From Nitrospinota bacterium (GTDB taxonomy: Bacteria > 2-12-FULL-45-22 > JACOWJ01), in assembly GCA_016176845.1 (NCBI GenBank), contig JACOWJ010000021.1, positions 1-14,487 of the forward strand: DNA of 14,487 bases, read 5' to 3'. The notes under the pieces were generated by a model. The model was not told where the DNA came from. It did not search any database and worked only from the letters and a program-made list of their open reading frames with translations. The stretch's first letter is position 1. Every line of letters begins with the position of its first letter. Both the position numbers and the translations under genes were made by a program. Shown in pieces: positions 11,531 to 14,487 of the stretch.

Positions 11531-12910
11531 CTAATCCTCGCAGAGAAACCTCAGGACCCTCTTTTTGGCCGTCTGCCGCTGGCTATCCTTATATTCGTGG
11601 AAGCTTTTCTGGTTTTTCTCGTAGGTCTCCACATCCATGATCTGGACCTCAAAGGGGTAGTAGAAGCTAAGAACCCGGTTAGTCCGATTCAGCGTGGCCT
11701 CGATCCCGGCGATCGTCCCCTGCAGGAAGGCCATCAGCTCATCGCAAAGGCAGGTCTCTTGGGGCGAAAGGTCATTGCATCTCCTCCGCTCCAAGAGGCA
11801 CTCGTATTTCCATCGAGCTTGCTCAAGAAAGGTTGCCAGGGTCAAATACTCCTGGTTATCGATATCGATCTTATCCCGGTAAGTCAAATTAATGGCGCGG
11901 TAGTCGATGGAATGAGGGTTATCGTTCTGCTCCTTGTCGGCCACGATCACGCCTTCCTCGATCAGCCGGATATAGCCGGCCAGCTGGCCCTCATCGCCGC
12001 GCTCCAGGACCTTTTCCAATTGGTCCAGGGAGATTAACGTATTCTTGGCCTGGCCGGGGATGCTGTTGGGGTAGGAGATCAGGTTCTGCTGGACCAAATA
12101 GTTCAGGATCCGCAGGGCATCGATCTTCGTCTTGCCCACCAACCGGATGCCCACCACATCGGTGATCTCGGTGACAATGTTTTCCTTCTTATGGAGGAGC
12201 TTCATGATGATGCTCTCTCTCTCTTTGAGCCGTTTGATATCGAAAGTAACCAGGGGGATCCCGCCAGTTCCCTTGCTCCCCAGGAACATCCCTTCCTCTT
12301 CGTAGTAGATATGCTGCTTGATCTTGCGAAGGATCTTGTCATGGATCTGGTGGATGTATTTGAAGCGGATATCGTCTTCCAGATGGTAGATGGTATGCAT
12401 GACCCGCAGCAGAGCGCAAGCCCAGCGTTGGCGCACCAGATCCTTCCCATCAGGAGAGGGTGAGGTGGCCATCAGGATCAGGTCGATCGCCCCGGCGTCG
12501 GGAGATTTGATCTCCTCGGGGATGGTTAAGTGATCGTCCCTCAGGAAGTAGTTCTCGATGAACTCGATCGCCTCTCGCTTGATCTCCTGGATCTTGGCCT
12601 CTTCCTCTGGGGAGACCCCGTAGGCCTGAAGGAACCTCTCGGCATCCTCGATCGTATGGCATTCCGCTCGGAGTTTTTCCAGGTCGATGACCGACTCTCC
12701 TCGGAGGATAGGCCCGAGCTTCTTGAGAAGTTGGCGCAGCTCCCGCTTGCCGGGCTCCAAAAGGGGGGGACCTCCATTGACTTCCAGAAGGTGGTCTTTT
12801 GGCTGCGACGCCTGCTTGAGAAGCGAAGCTTCTGCGTGGCGAACCGGAATATGTCCCGGACCTCGGGACTCGCTCGGTGCTTCCTGGGTGATTCGATCCA
12901 ACTTCTTCAT
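11531..12910 (-). CDS. RelA/SpoT-like nucleotidyltransferase-domain protein (TIGR04552/TIGR04562-like)
   Basis: A 459-residue protein. Residues 1-60 are polar and poorly conserved; 60-200 are helical. From about 215 it carries a synthetase-like core recalling (p)ppGpp synthetases: [20 protein letters not shown] (224-243, like the 'R.K...SI..K' motif), [13 protein letters not shown] (247-259, like 'xDxxGxR'), [12 protein letters not shown] (333-344, like 'GYRSIH') and [20 protein letters not shown] (420-439, like 'EIQIRT...H'), with Glu421 at the catalytic position. An insert at 284-330 and a Cys-containing stretch ([20 protein letters not shown], 375-394) are not found in RelA. It matches what I recall of the TIGR04552/TIGR04562 proteins of myxobacteria and relatives, whose function is unknown. 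Whether it makes ppGpp, pppApp or something else is open. It lies 49 bases after recD2 and 17 before DUF355, probably in one operon. Start: ATG with GAGGT upstream. Confidence 0.75.
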   Translation of the reverse strand: MKKLDRITQEAPSESRGPGHIPVRHAEASLLKQASQPKDHLLEVNGGPPLLEPGKRELRQLLKKLGPILRGESVIDLEKLRAECHTIEDAERFLQAYGVSPEEEAKIQEIKREAIEFIENYFLRDDHLTIPEEIKSPDAGAIDLILMATSPSPDGKDLVRQRWACALLRVMHTIYHLEDDIRFKYIHQIHDKILRKIKQHIYYEEEGMFLGSKGTGGIPLVTFDIKRLKERESIIMKLLHKKENIVTEITDVVGIRLVGKTKIDALRILNYLVQQNLISYPNSIPGQAKNTLISLDQLEKVLERGDEGQLAGYIRLIEEGVIVADKEQNDNPHSIDYRAINLTYRDKIDIDNQEYLTLATFLEQARWKYECLLERRRCNDLSPQETCLCDELMAFLQGTIAGIEATLNRTNRVLSFYYPFEVQIMDVETYEKNQKSFHEYKDSQRQTAKKRVLRFLCED

Positions 12911-12959
12911 AAATCCACAACCTCGAGCATCGAATTAGCAGGGATGAGGGGCCAGGTTT

Positions 12960-14487
12960 TTAATTTTTTAGGTTTGGCCCCAGGGTCGCTTCCAACCTTT
13001 CCTGAAGGCAGGTATATCTCTTCTGGACCTTGTCGTTCTTCACCGCCATGGCGATCGCCTTCTTGGAGCCGATCAGCACGGCTAGCTTCCGGGCGCGGGT
13101 GAGCGCTGTGTAGAGCAGATTCCGTTGCAGCAGCAGGTAGTGCTGGGGGAGCAGGGGTAGGACAATAGCGGGGTATTCGCTTCCCTGAGAGCGATGGACG
13201 GAGATGGCATAGGCCGGCATCAGCTCGTCCAGCTCGTTGTAATCGTAATCTACCTGTCCCGTGTCGAACTCTACCGTCACGCGCTGCTCCTCCGGGTCGA
13301 TCTCGAGGACCCGGCCGATGTCGCCGTTGAAGACCTCCTTGGGATAGTTGTTGCGGACCTGAATCACCTTGTCTCCCAGCCTCCAGCTCCTCCCGCCGCG
13401 GGCCAGCTCCTTGCCCTGTGGGTTCAGGACCTTCTGGAGCTCGGCGTTGAGGTTGAGGGTGCCTACGACTCCCTTGTTCATCGGCGTGAGCACCTGGATC
13501 TCCTGGCTGGGATGGAAACCGAAACGCTGGGGGATCCCGAAAGCGCACACCTCTTTGATCCTTTCCAGCACCCGCTCCGGGTCCTCTTCGGGGATAAAGT
13601 AGAAGTCCCGGCGTTCGCCTTCCTTCTCCCATTCCGGCAGAAAGGGGAAGATCCCCCGATGGATGCGGTGGGCGTTGGTCACGATGAGGCTCTGCCGGGC
13701 CTGGCGGAAGATCTCGGTTAACTCGATGACCTTCACCCTGCCCGAACCGATGATATCGCGCAGGACGTTGCCCGGCCCCACCGAGGGCAGCTGGTTGACG
13801 TCACCGACCAGGATAAGGGTAGCCCGGGGCGGGATCGCTCGGACCAGGTGCTGCATCAGGGAGAGGTCCATCATGGAGGCCTCATCGACGATGATTGCCT
13901 CGGCCTCCAAAGGGCGATGCTCGTCCCGCTGGAAGCCCCCCTTTTGGAAGCTGAACTCCAGCAGGCGGTGGATCGTCCTGGCCGGGCGCTGGGTAGCCTC
14001 GGACAATCTCTTGGCAGCCCGGCCCGTGGGGGCGCAAAGCAGCACCTTCCACTTCAGGATCTCATAGGCCCGCAGCAGGGCATGGATGGTGGTGGTCTTG
14101 CCCGTGCCCGGACCGCCCGTGATGACCAGGATCTTATGAGATAGGGCCTCCCGGATGGCTTGCCGCTGCCCTTCAGCCAGCCGGAGCCGCGCCTTCTCCT
14201 CCAGCCAGGCCAGGATCCCCTCCAGGTCAGCGGGCCGAAAGGCTTGGGGATAAGCCGTTAAAGCAGCCGATCCTGCGCAAGAAGCCATGGACGATGGAGA
14301 TCCAACCGGAGAGGAAAGAGGAGCTTGGGAACGAGCCATTAAACCCGCCGACCCTGGGGAAGAAACCGCCGGCGGCTGCGAGCCGGCCCGGGGGCTAAGA
14401 GGAGCTTGGGAATGGGTCGTTAAAACCCCCAGCCGTTGGGCGACCTCGACCTCCGCCCGGTAGAGCTCGGGCAGGTAGGCCAGAGCA
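12960..14487 (-). CDS. recD2: RecD2-type superfamily 1 DNA helicase, 5' end beyond the window
   Basis: The last 508 or so codons of a 5'-3' SF1B helicase that acts in DNA repair and replication-fork maintenance without RecBC. The frame stays open to the window edge, where it reads LAYLPELYRAEVEVAQRL, a typical RecD2 stretch before the helicase core, so the ATG at 14339 is internal. Motifs: ITGGPGTGKTTT (Walker A, about 14086-14127), IIVDEASMMD (motif II), LVGDVNQLPSVGPGNVL (III), ELTEIFRQ (IV), VFNGDIG, YAISVHRSQGSEYPAIVLPL (V) and NLLYTALTRARKLAVLIG (VI, UvrD_C_2). RecD2 proteins are normally about 720-750 aa, so roughly 230 residues (OB-fold and HhH region) should lie outside. A 27-residue Ser/Pro/Ala-rich unit is duplicated in the linker ahead of the core. 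Probably the first gene of the recD2-RelA/SpoT-like-DUF355 run. Confidence 0.93.
   Translation of the reverse strand, partial: ALAYLPELYRAEVEVAQRLGVLTTHSQAPLSPRAGSQPPAVSSPGSAGLMARSQAPLSSPVGSPSSMASCAGSAALTAYPQAFRPADLEGILAWLEEKARLRLAEGQRQAIREALSHKILVITGGPGTGKTTTIHALLRAYEILKWKVLLCAPTGRAAKRLSEATQRPARTIHRLLEFSFQKGGFQRDEHRPLEAEAIIVDEASMMDLSLMQHLVRAIPPRATLILVGDVNQLPSVGPGNVLRDIIGSGRVKVIELTEIFRQARQSLIVTNAHRIHRGIFPFLPEWEKEGERRDFYFIPEEDPERVLERIKEVCAFGIPQRFGFHPSQEIQVLTPMNKGVVGTLNLNAELQKVLNPQGKELARGGRSWRLGDKVIQVRNNYPKEVFNGDIGRVLEIDPEEQRVTVEFDTGQVDYDYNELDELMPAYAISVHRSQGSEYPAIVLPLLPQHYLLLQRNLLYTALTRARKLAVLIGSKKAIAMAVKNDKVQKRYTCLQERLEATLGPNLKN
14256..14417 (-). repeat. Tandem 81-bp duplication in the recD2 linker
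   Basis: Two 81-base units (14256-14336 and 14337-14417), with a partial third start at 14418 (CGTTAAAACCC beside CATTAAACCC and CGTTAAAGC). In protein each is 27 residues: THSQAPLSPRAGSQPPAVSS... and ARSQAPLSSPVGSPSSMASC..., both ending GSAxL. The following AYPQAF may be a degraded further start. The unit keeps the reading frame. Confidence 0.75.

Noticed and set aside
12912-12935. Seven-codon leader peptide MLEVVDL overlapping the RelA/SpoT-like start (ATGA)
   Set aside because: No ribosome site precedes it and no attenuator-like hairpin is visible, so the overlap is probably chance.

Overview
This window looks like a piece of a moderately GC-rich bacterial chromosome, probably from a little-studied, possibly uncultured lineage. 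Aat (leucyl/phenylalanyl-tRNA-protein transferase) points to a Gram-negative-type bacterium. An 'adenosine-specific kinase' (DUF355) gene, a RecD2 helicase, an ETHE1-rhodanese fusion and heptamer intergenic repeats would fit Desulfobacterota, NC10, Nitrospirota or similar groups. That placement is an inference from gene content only.

Layout. Bases 1-2040 are a graveyard with no intact gene: an internally deleted VapC toxin gene, the C-terminal end of an ABC-2 transporter permease, and remnants of an IS4-type transposase, an Rpn-family nuclease with two in-frame stops, and a second DDE transposase. A good sigma70-like promoter at 1944-1972 then leads into a small zinc-knuckle/coiled-coil gene (2049-2405), which converges on aat (2407-3093, minus). 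A plus-strand promoter drives a lone molybdenum-hydroxylase large subunit (3553-5850). A heptamer repeat array and a palindromic MITE-like element with TA ends separate it from a convergent minus-strand SDR-type epimerase (6065-7195). Upstream of that on the minus strand lie a small HEPN-like gene, argJ, a 200-bp inverted-repeat element, and a coupled pair made of an Uma2-type nuclease and a persulfide dioxygenase-rhodanese fusion. The last block, also minus, is a compact run: recD2 (its 5' end lies outside the window), a RelA/SpoT-like nucleotidyltransferase-domain protein of the TIGR04552/TIGR04562 type, and DUF355.

Working together. recD2, the RelA/SpoT-like gene and DUF355 are 49 and 17 bases apart and probably form one transcript, so helicase, nucleotide-signal-like and nucleotide-handling functions may be co-expressed. 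The Uma2 and persulfide dioxygenase genes are two bases apart and probably translationally coupled. The persulfide dioxygenase-rhodanese protein should oxidise glutathione persulfide to sulfite and pass sulfane sulfur on.

Most unusual point: the predicted 5' UTR of the Uma2-dioxygenase operon holds a single, complete, 32-base CRISPR direct repeat of type I-C appearance. No cas genes are in the window. The repeat abuts a (GTTT)7 microsatellite that is in phase with the repeat's own terminal GTTT, and a second hairpin precedes it. Other points of interest are an 81-bp (27-codon) duplication in the recD2 linker, two unrelated heptamer arrays, and stop codons supplied by short tandem repeats.
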